A stretch of DNA of 64,000 nt from an uncultured Bacteroidales bacterium. Its GTDB lineage: Bacteria; Bacteroidota; Bacteroidia; Bacteroidales; Paludibacteraceae. Positions 17,295 through 26,320 of this stretch are shown here, one piece after another. A program made the position numbers and the translations under genes. Under the pieces are notes generated by a model, which saw nothing but the letters and a program-made list of their open reading frames with translations, was not told the origin of the DNA and ran no database searches. Numbering within the stretch: the stretch's first letter is position 1; every line of letters starts with the position of its first letter. Location of the stretch: positions 62,001-126,000 of the forward strand of contig CACZVM010000001.1 of NCBI GenBank assembly GCA_902784585.1. Reading direction: 5' to 3'.

Positions 17295-19115
17295 ATGGCT
17301 TCCAAAGACAATCATATTGCGCTATTATTAAAACGCATACCCGAAAGTCCGGGTGTGTACCAGTACTATGACAAAGAGGGGAAGATTATCTACGTAGGAA
17401 AGGCCAAGAACCTGCATCGAAGGGTAAACAGCTATTTCAGCAAAGAGCATCAGTCATCCAAAACACGGCAACTGGTAGCGCACATTGCGGACATAAAGTA
17501 TGTGGTGGTTGAGAGCGAGCAGGACGCATTCTTGCTGGAGAACAACCTGATCAAGCAATACCAACCGCATTATAACATTCTCCTAAAAGACGGAAAATCG
17601 TATCCATCCATCTGCATTACACGGGAACCCTACCCTCGCATCTTCAAGACTAGAACGATCAACAAGAAGACCGGAGAGTACTACGGCCCGTTCAGCTACA
17701 GCAACACGGTGGAGATGGTGCTGGAGCTGATCCATAAACTCTATCCGATCCGCACATGCACAATGCCACTATCGGCCGATTCCATCGAAAAAAAGAAGGT
17801 GAAAGTATGCCTGAAATACCACCTGAAGAACTGCTGTGGTATATGCGAGAACAGACCGGGTAGTGAGCATTACGGAGAGTGGATCGAGCAGGCGCGCAAG
17901 TTAATAAAAGGGGATGCGCACGAGATAGGACGGCAACTGGAGGAAGAAATGCTGATGAAATCGGAACAATTACAATTTGAGGAAGCGGCAGCTATCAAGC
18001 ATAAACTGGAGCTACTGGAACAGTTCCGCAGCAAGACAGTTATTGCGAATTCATCAGCAAAAGATGTGGATGTGTTCGGCTATGACGAACAGGAAGACCG
18101 TGTATATATATCGATGCTGCATGTACACAACGGTTGTATCGTTAGAGGACAGACGATCGAGTACCAGAGGAAGATGGAAGAGGAGAAAGAGGAACTACTT
18201 GCGATGGGAATGATGGAGCTACGCGAGCAACTGGAGAGCAAGACGAAGGATGTGATTGTTCCGTTCATTCCGGAGGTTTTTGATGATTCGCTACATGTGT
18301 ATATTGCTCTGAGCGGGGACAGAAAGAAACTGCTGGATCTGGCGATGCAGAACGTAAAACAATATAAACTCGATCGCCTCAAGCAGGAAGACAAACTTAA
18401 TCCCGAGCAGCGTAGTGCACGCATCCTGAGCGAGTTACAGCAGTTGATGCAACTTCCAACACTACCCCGCTGGATAGATTGTTTTGATAACTCGAACATA
18501 CAAGGAGAGAATGCGGTGGCAGGTTGCATAGTATACAGGATGGCTCGTCCGAGCAAGAGTGACTACAAGCGATTTATAATCAAGAATGCCGATGGATCCG
18601 ACGATTATGCCAGTATGCGCGAAGTGGTACGTCGTCGCTATCAGCACTTGATAGAGGAAGGTGGACAGCTGCCGGACCTGATCATTGCAGACGGCGGTAT
18701 TGGACAGATGCATGCTATCCGTGAGGCAGTGGAAGACCAATTAGGACTGCATATCCCCATCGCCGGACTTAAGAAGAACGACAAACATAGGACGAACACA
18801 TTGCTTTTCGGTTTTCCTCCAGTCGAGGTCAGTATGCCCGTGACGAGTGAAGTGTTCCGTCTGCTCACCAACATACAGGACGAGGTGCACCGATTTGCTA
18901 TCACGTTCCACAAAAAGAAGCGCAGCCGTGCGCAGATACACAGTCAACTGGATGATTTACAGGGAGTTGGGCCAGCTACAAAGCAGAAAATACTGACTCA
19001 TTTCGGTTCGTTGAAGCGCGCTAGAGCAGCAAAAAAAGAAGAATGGATGGAATTGCTCGGAAAAGCCAGAGGATCAATGGTTTACGAGCAAATTCAGGCA
19101 AAAATATCCCTCTGA
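17295..19115 (+). CDS. uvrC: Excinuclease ABC subunit C
   Basis: Makes both incisions in nucleotide excision repair. The 606 residues contain an N-terminal GIY-YIG nuclease domain (GVYQYYDKEGKIIYVGKAKNL, about 19-39), a UVR helix near residues 205-240 (LEEEMLMKSEQLQFEEAAAIKHKLELL), the RNase H-like C-terminal nuclease with DCFDNSNIQG and IADGGIGQM, and a helix-hairpin-helix LQGVGPATKQKILTHFGS at the end. Length is normal. Confidence 0.97.
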   Translation: MASKDNHIALLLKRIPESPGVYQYYDKEGKIIYVGKAKNLHRRVNSYFSKEHQSSKTRQLVAHIADIKYVVVESEQDAFLLENNLIKQYQPHYNILLKDGKSYPSICITREPYPRIFKTRTINKKTGEYYGPFSYSNTVEMVLELIHKLYPIRTCTMPLSADSIEKKKVKVCLKYHLKNCCGICENRPGSEHYGEWIEQARKLIKGDAHEIGRQLEEEMLMKSEQLQFEEAAAIKHKLELLEQFRSKTVIANSSAKDVDVFGYDEQEDRVYISMLHVHNGCIVRGQTIEYQRKMEEEKEELLAMGMMELREQLESKTKDVIVPFIPEVFDDSLHVYIALSGDRKKLLDLAMQNVKQYKLDRLKQEDKLNPEQRSARILSELQQLMQLPTLPRWIDCFDNSNIQGENAVAGCIVYRMARPSKSDYKRFIIKNADGSDDYASMREVVRRRYQHLIEEGGQLPDLIIADGGIGQMHAIREAVEDQLGLHIPIAGLKKNDKHRTNTLLFGFPPVEVSMPVTSEVFRLLTNIQDEVHRFAITFHKKKRSRAQIHSQLDDLQGVGPATKQKILTHFGSLKRARAAKKEEWMELLGKARGSMVYEQIQAKISL

Positions 19116-19137
19116 GAATCACGTAAAAAGCAGATAT

Positions 19138-19611
19138 ATGACTACTTATACACTCAAAATGGATGAAAAATCGGGTCTGTTGTTGCTCAATCAGCAGGGC
19201 GAACCGATTAGTGCGCTCGATCTCTTACGCGAACTCGGCGAGCGACGCGTGTTGGCCTTTGACGGACAGATGGGAGCCGGCAAGACCACTTTCATCAAAA
19301 AACTGTGTGCCGAAATGGGGTCGATGGATATAGTGAACAGCCCGACCTTTGCCATCGTCAATGTGTATGACGTGGAACAACCCTACCAGGGCGAGGTGTA
19401 TCATTTCGATTGCTATCGACTGAAAGATCTGCGTGAGGCGATGGATCTAGGAGCGGAGGAGTATCTCTATTCGGGCAACTACTGCTTCATCGAGTGGCCT
19501 GAGCGTATAGAACCCCTACTGCCTGCCGACACCGTGTATGTACAGATAGTGCCTCAGCCTAACGGAGACCGTCAACTTACCCTGGATGAGACCTCCTCTC
19601 TTCCTCGATAA
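19138..19611 (+). CDS. tsaE: tRNA threonylcarbamoyladenosine ATPase TsaE
   Basis: ATPase partner of TsaB and TsaD in making t6A37 on ANN-decoding tRNAs. The 157-residue protein has a Walker A motif GQMGAGKTTFIK (about 43-54), NSPTFAIVNVY, and the HFDCYRLKD and FIEWPERI blocks typical of TsaE. It is 22 bp from uvrC and ends just before a tandem repeat. Confidence 0.94.
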   Translation: MTTYTLKMDEKSGLLLLNQQGEPISALDLLRELGERRVLAFDGQMGAGKTTFIKKLCAEMGSMDIVNSPTFAIVNVYDVEQPYQGEVYHFDCYRLKDLREAMDLGAEEYLYSGNYCFIEWPERIEPLLPADTVYVQIVPQPNGDRQLTLDETSSLPR

Positions 19612-19615
19612 TGAC

Positions 19616-19663
19616 GCACTTATAACGTACTTATCTCCCACTTATCACGCACTTATCACGCAC
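19616..19663 (+). repeat. Degenerate 11-12 bp tandem repeat after tsaE
   Basis: Four units: GCACTTATAAC, GTACTTATCTCC, CACTTATCACG, CACTTATCACG. They start 4 bp after the tsaE stop codon. A TTACGTGCGTGATA sequence at about 19680-19693 can pair with the CACGCAC part. No coding potential is seen. Confidence 0.7.
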
Positions 19664-19743
19664 TAAATTCTCACAGATATTACGTGCGTGATATACAATA
19701 TTATATATAAATATATAATATATAAATTGTTTGTGTTTTATTA

Positions 19744-19775
19744 TTTGCGTATATCAAAAAATTGTTGTAAATTTG
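19744..19775 (+). promoter_or_regulatory. Promoter of the 19.8-kb membrane protein gene
   Basis: TTTGCGTATATC (TTTG 19744-19747), a 20-bp gap, TAAATTTG (19768-19775). The ATG lies 29 bp downstream. Confidence 0.75.
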
Positions 19776-19803
19776 CACCCGAAAATTTTATCTATATAAC
19801 CCT

Positions 19804-21369
19804 ATGAAACCATTCAAACTACCGCATGCAGCCACTATAGTGGGGCTCGTGGTGCTTGGTGGCATCTTGCTCACCCAGCGTTTGACAATGAAGACACAGT
19901 TTGTGGAGCATCCGATGCAACTGGTGCTTGACCGCAATATTGTGATGACGCGTACTACGTCATGTGACGATGTGATAGCCAAACTGCGTAAGGGTGACAC
20001 CGTCAGTTATCTGGGTGCTATCGAGGCTACGTATCAGCATCCGACGGGTCTGCTGGTGCAGACGAAGGATGGGCTACGCGGTATGCTCTCGACCGTGGAA
20101 CTGGGTTTCCCGATGATGCTGGCCGACACGAAAGACAGTCTGCCGATCATGGTGACGGTGAAGGGTGGAATAGTGAAGGAGAAGAACAAATACGACCCGA
20201 AGCGTCCGTTCCTGAAATACAACATCGTGAAGGAAGACGGCAAGAAGGAACAGGTGGACCTGAACGACATACGTCCAATACTGCCGGACAGCCTGAGGAA
20301 GACACAGCTCAAGCAGGATGGTGACTACTACATGACGAAAGATAAATTCGAGCGTCTGTATATCGGTAAGAGCCTGGCTGAGACCGACCGTATGTACCGT
20401 CCGGCATGGTTTGTCGAGAAGACGAAGACGGGTTATAAAGCTTTCTTTCCAAACATCGAAATCATTGATTTTGAGGACGGTAAGATGCACAACGCTATCG
20501 TGGAATACGACCAAGATAGCATCGCTACCGGCTATGAATTCACCCGCGCCTATGGCAATAACCGCTATATCGTCAAGTATATGCCGCTGTTGGGACGCAT
20601 CGTGGACACGGATTTCTTTGCGCGTATCATCGAGACCTCGCTCTATGGCGACTGGGTGAGCAACGGCAGGGAGAACTACACAGAGGTGCCTGATAAGAGG
20701 GAATGGAAAGAGGCTGGTTTCTGGGACTGGACAGGAGCGATTGCGTATCTGTTGTTCGGCTTGATCTGGTTGCTCTGTATGGGTACGTTCCCAATGTTGG
20801 TATGTGAGGCCCTACTCTACTGCCGCTACACCTATTATCACCTGAGCGACGGCGCCGTTGCCACGCTGTTTGGTCTGATTGCGCTAGTGACGACCTATAT
20901 CTGGTGTGCATTGCTGATAGTATGGGGTTTCCTATGGTTGTTCCTCTTCATACCAATCATCGCCGGTTTCTGCGTATTCGCTTATGCAGAGAGGTATCTG
21001 GGTAATATCCCGCATGACCGCTGTCTGAAATGCCGTCGCATGGAGTTGGTACAGTTCCTCAAGACGGAGTTTGTGCGCGAGTACGACGAGTGGCGACCGG
21101 ATAAGATAGCTATCAACTCGCACACGGAGCGCTGGAAGACCTGGACAGAAGTGCATTGGTCGGACGGTTCGCGTACCCGAAAGAACGAGCAGAACCATAG
21201 CCGAACAACCACTACCTACGCCGATTATACGGTGCTCTATCACGTGAAGGAATATGAGAACTACTACGAGTGTCAAGCTTGCGGTAATATAGAGACGACA
21301 CTCTCGGAGAAACTGCATGAGCTGGATCGTCATCAGGTAGGAACTCACGTAGAAGTGTCAGGGGATTGA
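19804..21369 (+). CDS. Unknown membrane protein with paired CxxC motifs
   Basis: I do not recognise a named family. The 521-residue protein starts with one membrane helix (about 9-24), followed by about 280 soluble residues that include an SH3-like stretch (KGDTVSYLGAIEATY...GLLVQTKDG) and charged regions. A cluster of hydrophobic helices follows at about 312-400. The C-terminal domain has two CxxC pairs, CLKC (about 407-410) and CQAC (about 490-493), that could bind zinc. If the topology is even, the CxxC domain is cytosolic. It has its own promoter and is followed by a repeat, then by the LolD-like ATPase. Confidence 0.7.
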   Translation: MKPFKLPHAATIVGLVVLGGILLTQRLTMKTQFVEHPMQLVLDRNIVMTRTTSCDDVIAKLRKGDTVSYLGAIEATYQHPTGLLVQTKDGLRGMLSTVELGFPMMLADTKDSLPIMVTVKGGIVKEKNKYDPKRPFLKYNIVKEDGKKEQVDLNDIRPILPDSLRKTQLKQDGDYYMTKDKFERLYIGKSLAETDRMYRPAWFVEKTKTGYKAFFPNIEIIDFEDGKMHNAIVEYDQDSIATGYEFTRAYGNNRYIVKYMPLLGRIVDTDFFARIIETSLYGDWVSNGRENYTEVPDKREWKEAGFWDWTGAIAYLLFGLIWLLCMGTFPMLVCEALLYCRYTYYHLSDGAVATLFGLIALVTTYIWCALLIVWGFLWLFLFIPIIAGFCVFAYAERYLGNIPHDRCLKCRRMELVQFLKTEFVREYDEWRPDKIAINSHTERWKTWTEVHWSDGSRTRKNEQNHSRTTTTYADYTVLYHVKEYENYYECQACGNIETTLSEKLHELDRHQVGTHVEVSGD

Positions 21370-21393
21370 TTGGTAATTGGTGATTGGTGATTT
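21370..21393 (+). repeat. TGATTGG-type repeat before the ABC ATPase
   Basis: TTGGTAATTGGTGATTGGTGA occupies almost the whole 24-bp gap and ends directly at the ATG of the ATPase gene. It is the same unit found inside msrC, cca and the SpoIIE gene. Confidence 0.75.
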
Positions 21394-22053
21394 ATGATTG
21401 AGGTAAGAGATCTATATAAGTCGTTTGGTGAACTGGAGGTGCTGAAGGGAGTTAATCTGAAGGTTCAGAAAGGGGAGATTGTGGCTATCGTAGGCAAGTC
21501 AGGTGCGGGCAAGACGACGCTGCTGCAACTGATCGGTACGCTGGACCGTCCGACGCGTGGAGAAGTAAGGATAGATGGTACGGATGTGTTCCAAATGAAG
21601 GACAAGGAGTTAGCCGCGTTTCGGAACAAACATATAGGATTTATCTTCCAGTTCCACCAGTTGCTACCTGAGTTCACGGCACTGGAAAACGTGTGTATCC
21701 CTGCGATGATCGCCCGCGAAGAGGAGTCGCAGTACACAGCGCGTGCGAAGCAACTGCTCGGTGAGTTGGGGCTGACTGAACGGATGCATCATAAGCCGAA
21801 TGAGTTGTCCGGCGGAGAGAAACAGCGGGTAGCGGCTGCACGGGCACTAATGATGAGTCCGGATATTATCCTAGCGGATGAACCGACGGGTAGTCTGGAC
21901 GAGAAGAACAAAAGGGAGTTGAGCGAACTACTGCTGCAGCTGCGCAAGCAGTACGGTCAGACGATCCTACTTGTGACGCACGACAAGGAATTGGCACAGA
22001 TGGCAGATCGAGTGATTGAGATCAAAGATGGAGTGATGAAAGATGAAAAGTGA
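21394..22053 (+). CDS. ABC transporter ATPase, LolD-like
   Basis: ATP-binding subunit of the MacB/LolD type. The 219 residues show Walker [10 protein letters not shown] (about 34-42), Q-loop [16 protein letters not shown], signature [15 protein letters not shown], Walker [13 protein letters not shown] and the H-loop VTHDKELA. LolD works with LolC/LolE to release lipoproteins from the inner membrane. No permease gene lies next to it here, so the partner must be encoded elsewhere, as happens in other Bacteroidales. It is followed by lipoprotein gene gldB, which may be only a coincidence of place. Confidence 0.85.
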   Translation: MIEVRDLYKSFGELEVLKGVNLKVQKGEIVAIVGKSGAGKTTLLQLIGTLDRPTRGEVRIDGTDVFQMKDKELAAFRNKHIGFIFQFHQLLPEFTALENVCIPAMIAREEESQYTARAKQLLGELGLTERMHHKPNELSGGEKQRVAAARALMMSPDIILADEPTGSLDEKNKRELSELLLQLRKQYGQTILLVTHDKELAQMADRVIEIKDGVMKDEK

Positions 22054-22071
22054 AAGGATGAAGGGTGATTT

Positions 22072-23088
22072 ATGATTTCACATTTTAGATTTTATATCAT
22101 ACTATTCAGTTGCAGCCTTTTTCTCGTTGCCTGTCACAGCGGGCGCAGTTTTTTTCCGAAAGAGGTGGAGCCTCAGCCGATAGAGTTGGTGCGTTTTGAT
22201 CAGGCATTGCTGAATGTACACGAGTCCAGTGTGGCGCAGGACATACAAGTGCTGTACGATGAGTTTCCGGTGTTCATGCCGCTGTGGGTGGAAGATATAC
22301 TGGGTATTCCTGCGGCGGACACGGCTTATCTGGCGGAGCAGTTGCCGCTCTTCCTGAACGATACGATGTACGGTTTTCGCCAGACCAATGCGCGTGAGCG
22401 CGAGGTCTTTGCCAACGTGACGGATCTGGAGTCGGCCCTGAGCACAGCATTCGGGCGGATACGCTACCTCTATCCGGAGACAGAAGTGCCGTCGTTCTAC
22501 CTATTCGTCTCGGGTTTTCAGACACCTATCTATTTCGGCGATGACCTGATCGGCATTGGCGGAGACATGTATCTGGGTAGCGACTACGAGTACTACAACC
22601 GTGTGGTGTATGACTATCAGAAACAGACCATGCGCAAAGAGTGTATCCCCGTGGATGTGGTGAGTGCGTTTCTATTCCGCACCCTACCCTACACCAGCAC
22701 CAAGAGCAGGCTGCTCGACCAGATGCTATATCGCGGGAAAGTCATGTATCTGACGGCACAGATCTTCGACGAGCTACCCCCGTACGAGGTGATGGGATGG
22801 ACCAAGGAACAATGGAACTGGTGCGCTGAGAACGAGGAGGCCATCTGGCACCTGGTGATGGACAAACGTGATCTGTTCAAGACCGAGAGTCTGGTACTGA
22901 CCGGTTACCTGAACGACGGTCCGTTCACGTCAGAGGTGTCGCAGGATGCACCGGGACGCCTAGGAATATGGCTCGGTTGGCGCATCGTGGAATCCTATAT
23001 GGAGCACAACAAGGATGTTAATCTGCAGGAACTGATGGCCGAAGGGGATGCGCAGAAGATACTGGAACAAAGCTTTTACAAACCATGA
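22072..23088 (+). CDS. gldB: Gliding-motility-type lipoprotein GldB
   Basis: A 338-residue lipoprotein with a hydrophobic signal (about 6-19) ending LFLVAC, lipid Cys at about 20. The body shows the GldB pattern: ELVRFDQALLNV, FPVFMPLWVEDILGI, DLIGIGGDMYLGSDYEYY, GKVMYLTAQIFDELPPYEVMGWTKEQWNWC and APGRLGIWLGWRIVESYM. The catalytic-looking motifs recall distant zinc-protease-like folds, but no activity is established. It overlaps sufS by 4 bp. GldB is essential for gliding in Flavobacterium; in Bacteroidales the role is unclear. Confidence 0.85.
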   Translation: MISHFRFYIILFSCSLFLVACHSGRSFFPKEVEPQPIELVRFDQALLNVHESSVAQDIQVLYDEFPVFMPLWVEDILGIPAADTAYLAEQLPLFLNDTMYGFRQTNAREREVFANVTDLESALSTAFGRIRYLYPETEVPSFYLFVSGFQTPIYFGDDLIGIGGDMYLGSDYEYYNRVVYDYQKQTMRKECIPVDVVSAFLFRTLPYTSTKSRLLDQMLYRGKVMYLTAQIFDELPPYEVMGWTKEQWNWCAENEEAIWHLVMDKRDLFKTESLVLTGYLNDGPFTSEVSQDAPGRLGIWLGWRIVESYMEHNKDVNLQELMAEGDAQKILEQSFYKP

Positions 23089-24299
23089 ATCGAGAAGATT
23101 TTGCGATATTGAAGGAGCAGGTGAATGCCAGACCACTGGTGTACCTGGATAATGCGGCTACAAGTCAGAAACCGCAGCAGGTGGTGGATGCCATCGTAGA
23201 GGCTTACACACATTGGAACAGCAATATCCATCGCGGGGTGCATCATCTGAGTCAGGTGGCGACACTCAAGCACGAAGAGTCACGACAGGCCGTAGCGGAT
23301 TTTATAGGGGCGAAAAGTGCAGAAGAGATCATTTTCACCAAGGGAACGACTGACGGCTTGAACGCCCTCGCCTTCTGCTTAGGAGAGTCCTATATTCAGG
23401 AGGGCGATGAGATCATCGTAAGCGGACTGGAACACCATTCGAATATCGTGCCGTGGCAAATGCTGTGTGAGCGCAAGAAAGCTGTGCTACAGCACATTCC
23501 CTTGCGCGAGGATCTGACGCTTGATTTAGAGAGTTTTAAGAGCCTACTGAATGACAAGACACGACTGGTAAGTGTGGCGCAGGTGAGCAACGTGCTGGGT
23601 ACGCTGCAACCGATAGACGAGATCATTCGTCTGGCGCACGAAAGAGGTATACCCGTGTGCATTGACGGGGCACAGTCCGTGCCGCATATGCCGGTGAATG
23701 TGCAGGCGATGGATTGCGATTTCCTAGTGTTCTCCGGCCATAAGATGTATGGTCCTACCGGCATAGGCGTGCTGTATGGGAAGCGAGAATGGCTCGACCG
23801 TCTGCCACCGCATGAGGGTGGGGGAGAGATGATTCAACACGTGCGCTGGAGTGGTACGACATATGGTGAGTTGCCGTATAAGTTCGAAGCCGGAACACCC
23901 AATTTCGTAGGCAGTTATGCGCTACATAAGGCTATCGAATATATGCAGTCGGTGGGAATGGAAACGATTGAAGCGCACGAGCGAGACCTGACCAGCTACT
24001 GCGAGGAGCATTTGTCGGCTCTCGACGGCATACATATCTATGCCGCAGGCCAACCCAAAACAGGCGTGATCAGCTTCAATATATATAACGGCAACCAACT
24101 GATTCATCCGATGGATGTAGGTACGTTGCTCGACCAGCAGGGCGTGGCGGTGCGTACGGGTCATCACTGTGCCGAACCGCTGATAGACGAACTGGGTGTG
24201 CCGGGTACGGTGCGTGTGTCGTTCGGACTCTACAACGACCGAAGTGACGTGGATGCCCTGATCGCCGCATTGCGAAAAGCACAAATGATATTGTCTTGA
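23085..24299 (+). CDS. sufS: SufS-type cysteine desulfurase
   Basis: PLP enzyme that takes sulfur from cysteine for Fe-S cluster assembly. The 404 residues include YLDNAATSQKP, HRGVHHLS, the PLP lysine in SGHKMYGPTGIG (Lys220), and the active-site cysteine in RTGHHCAEPL (Cys362), in the type II form. The rest of the suf operon (sufBCD) is not in this window. It overlaps gldB and its stop codon lies inside a repeat that also encodes the start of the next gene. Confidence 0.95.
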   Translation: MNREDFAILKEQVNARPLVYLDNAATSQKPQQVVDAIVEAYTHWNSNIHRGVHHLSQVATLKHEESRQAVADFIGAKSAEEIIFTKGTTDGLNALAFCLGESYIQEGDEIIVSGLEHHSNIVPWQMLCERKKAVLQHIPLREDLTLDLESFKSLLNDKTRLVSVAQVSNVLGTLQPIDEIIRLAHERGIPVCIDGAQSVPHMPVNVQAMDCDFLVFSGHKMYGPTGIGVLYGKREWLDRLPPHEGGGEMIQHVRWSGTTYGELPYKFEAGTPNFVGSYALHKAIEYMQSVGMETIEAHERDLTSYCEEHLSALDGIHIYAAGQPKTGVISFNIYNGNQLIHPMDVGTLLDQQGVAVRTGHHCAEPLIDELGVPGTVRVSFGLYNDRSDVDALIAALRKAQMILS

Positions 24300-25285
24300 T
24301 CTCGTATCGCTCTCGATATGATCTCGTGATACTCTCGATCCGATTCTCTCTCGTTAGTGTCTCGTTAGTCTGTTTTGGACTACCTACGCTGCAGGCTGAA
24401 CCGCTCAGAGTGGTGAGTTACAACGTGGAGAACCTGTTTCATCCGAAGCATGATACCGTGGCCGGCGTGGAGAAAGATGATTTGGAGTGGACACCTGAAG
24501 GTGAGCGGCGATGGAGCTATACCCGATACTACCGCAAGGTGGAGCAGATAGCACGTGTGCTGACAAACATAGGGGAGATGAGTGGGGTGGATCTGATCGG
24601 CCTGCAGGAGGTAGAAAATGCCCTTTGCGTGAAACGTCTATGTCGTGCGCTGCCTCATCAGGAATATGACTTCATTCATTATGAGAGTCCGGACAGGCGC
24701 GGCATTGATGTAGCGCTACTCTACCGCAAGACAAGGATAGACACTCTGCAAACGCGGGTGTTGCCCGTGGATTTAGGCGAGCAGACGACACGAGACATCC
24801 TCTATGCATGCGTTGTGGCCAACCGACAGGATACGCTGCATCTACTGGTTTGTCATCTGCCATCGCAGCGCGGAGGCGAAGGAGCCAGCCAATGGAAACG
24901 CGAGGCTGCAAAGCGAGTGATACAGACGGCTGTTGACTCGATCTTGACCGTCTCACCACAGGCGCAGATCATCGTGATGGGTGATATGAACAGTGCGCCA
25001 AAGAATGACCTGAGGGGATTGGACAATCGGATGATGGACAAGGCAATGCGCCTCAGCAGAAAGGGTACGCATAAGTATCAAGGACGCTGGACATGTCTGG
25101 ATCAGTTCTATACCTCGCCGAACCTGGATTACCGTTCGCAAGTACGCATCTACGATGCGGAGTGGATTCAAGAGACGGACGAGAAATACATGGGGCTGCG
25201 GCCCAAACGAACCTATAACGGTGTTCGGTATGAGAACGGTTTTTCCGACCATCTACCGATCATCATCGATATAAACGAAAAATAG
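24296..25285 (+). CDS. Secreted endonuclease/exonuclease/phosphatase-fold protein
   Basis: A 329-residue protein of the EEP (DNase I-like) superfamily. Core motifs are VVSYNVENLF with the Asn, IGLQEVEN with the metal-binding Glu, DVALLYR, VCHLPSQRGGE, VMGDMNSAPKNDL and FSDHLPIIIDI with the catalytic His. The N-terminus (about 1-35) is a signal peptide ending near LQA. There is no ATG: the start is TTG at 24296 or GTG at 24326. The signal peptide is encoded by a degenerate CTCGAT/CTCGTT repeat (24297-24372). Substrate (nucleic acid, phospholipid or phosphoester) is unknown. Confidence 0.82.
   Translation: MISYRSRYDLVILSIRFSLVSVSLVCFGLPTLQAEPLRVVSYNVENLFHPKHDTVAGVEKDDLEWTPEGERRWSYTRYYRKVEQIARVLTNIGEMSGVDLIGLQEVENALCVKRLCRALPHQEYDFIHYESPDRRGIDVALLYRKTRIDTLQTRVLPVDLGEQTTRDILYACVVANRQDTLHLLVCHLPSQRGGEGASQWKREAAKRVIQTAVDSILTVSPQAQIIVMGDMNSAPKNDLRGLDNRMMDKAMRLSRKGTHKYQGRWTCLDQFYTSPNLDYRSQVRIYDAEWIQETDEKYMGLRPKRTYNGVRYENGFSDHLPIIIDINEK
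24297..24372 (+). repeat. Degenerate CTCG repeat forming a signal peptide
   Basis: Two similar 21-22 bp units (TGATCTCGTATCGCTCTCGA and TGATCTCGTGATACTCTCGA) are followed by shorter CTCTCTCGTTAGTGTCTCGTTAG. The block starts with the sufS stop codon and reads in frame as the leader of the EEP protein. Confidence 0.7.
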
Positions 25286-25288
25286 ATT

Positions 25289-26320
25289 ATGTATCCACAA
25301 CAAGTGATAGATGCGCTACGTCATGTGCGCTATCCCGGAACGGGTAAAGACCTGATCGAGAGCGGCATGCTGGAAGACGACATCCGTATATCGGGCTTTG
25401 AAGTGTCGTTCTCGTTGATCTTCGACAAGGAGAACGATCCGTTCATGAAGTCGGTGCTGAAGGCGGCAGAGGCCGCGCTACAGACCTATATCGATCCCAA
25501 CATCGCCGCACATATTCATGTGAAGGCCAGAAAACCGGCTGCCGTCAGTCATCAGCCGTCGGCGGTGCGGGCAAAGCATATCATCGCCGTACATAGCGGC
25601 AAGGGCGGGGTAGGAAAGTCCACCGTGGCAGCTAACCTAGCGATAGCATTGGCTAACCGCGGCATGCAGGTGGGACTGCTGGACGCCGATATACACGGTC
25701 CGTCGATGCCGAAGATGTTCCATACCGAGGACTGTCGTCCAGTGTCGGTGGAGGAGGACGGACGTACGCTGATTGAACCTATAGAGCAGTACGGTGTGAA
25801 GATGCTGTCTATCGGCTTCTTCGTCGACCCTGCGCAAGCGGTCATCTGGCGCGGAGGCATGGCCAGTAACGCCATCAAACAGTTGATACAAGACGCCCAT
25901 TGGGGTGAGTTGGATTATTTCCTGATTGACCTGCCACCGGGTACGAGTGACATCCACCTGACGTTGATCTCGGAGTTGCAGTTGACGGGTGTCATCGTAG
26001 TGACGACGCCCCAGCCCGTAGCGCTGGTAGATGCGCGCAAGGGGGTAGAAATGTTCCGCAACGAGAAGATAAATGTACCTATATTGGGGTTGGTGGAGAA
26101 CATGGCATGGTTCACGCCGGCAGAGTTGCCAGAAAATCGCTATTATATCTTTGGCCGTGACGGAGGAAAGAAGTTGGCAGAGGAACTTAACGTACCTCTG
26201 TTAGGACAGATTCCACTGGTGCAGTCCATCCGCGAGGGTGGGGATGAAGGAACGCCTATTACATTGCAGAAGGGTCACCCGGCTGCAAAGTTCTTCGATG
26301 ACATCGCAGCGCACATATGA
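25289..26320 (+). CDS. mrp: Mrp/NBP35-family Fe-S cluster carrier ATPase
   Basis: P-loop ATPase that carries or delivers Fe-S clusters. The 343 residues consist of an N-terminal MIP18/DUF59 domain (about 1-80), a linker, and the deviant Walker A domain HSGKGGVGKSTVAANLA (about 97-113) with LLDADIHGPSMP and FLIDLPPGTSD. The linker carries AAVSHQPSAV, an added segment of the SHQPSA type encoded by a short repeat (25538-25570). The usual C-terminal CxxC pair of many Mrp proteins is not visible, as in several Bacteroidota homologues. It is close to sufS, which fits a role in Fe-S biogenesis. Confidence 0.9.
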   Translation: MYPQQVIDALRHVRYPGTGKDLIESGMLEDDIRISGFEVSFSLIFDKENDPFMKSVLKAAEAALQTYIDPNIAAHIHVKARKPAAVSHQPSAVRAKHIIAVHSGKGGVGKSTVAANLAIALANRGMQVGLLDADIHGPSMPKMFHTEDCRPVSVEEDGRTLIEPIEQYGVKMLSIGFFVDPAQAVIWRGGMASNAIKQLIQDAHWGELDYFLIDLPPGTSDIHLTLISELQLTGVIVVTTPQPVALVDARKGVEMFRNEKINVPILGLVENMAWFTPAELPENRYYIFGRDGGKKLAEELNVPLLGQIPLVQSIREGGDEGTPITLQKGHPAAKFFDDIAAHI

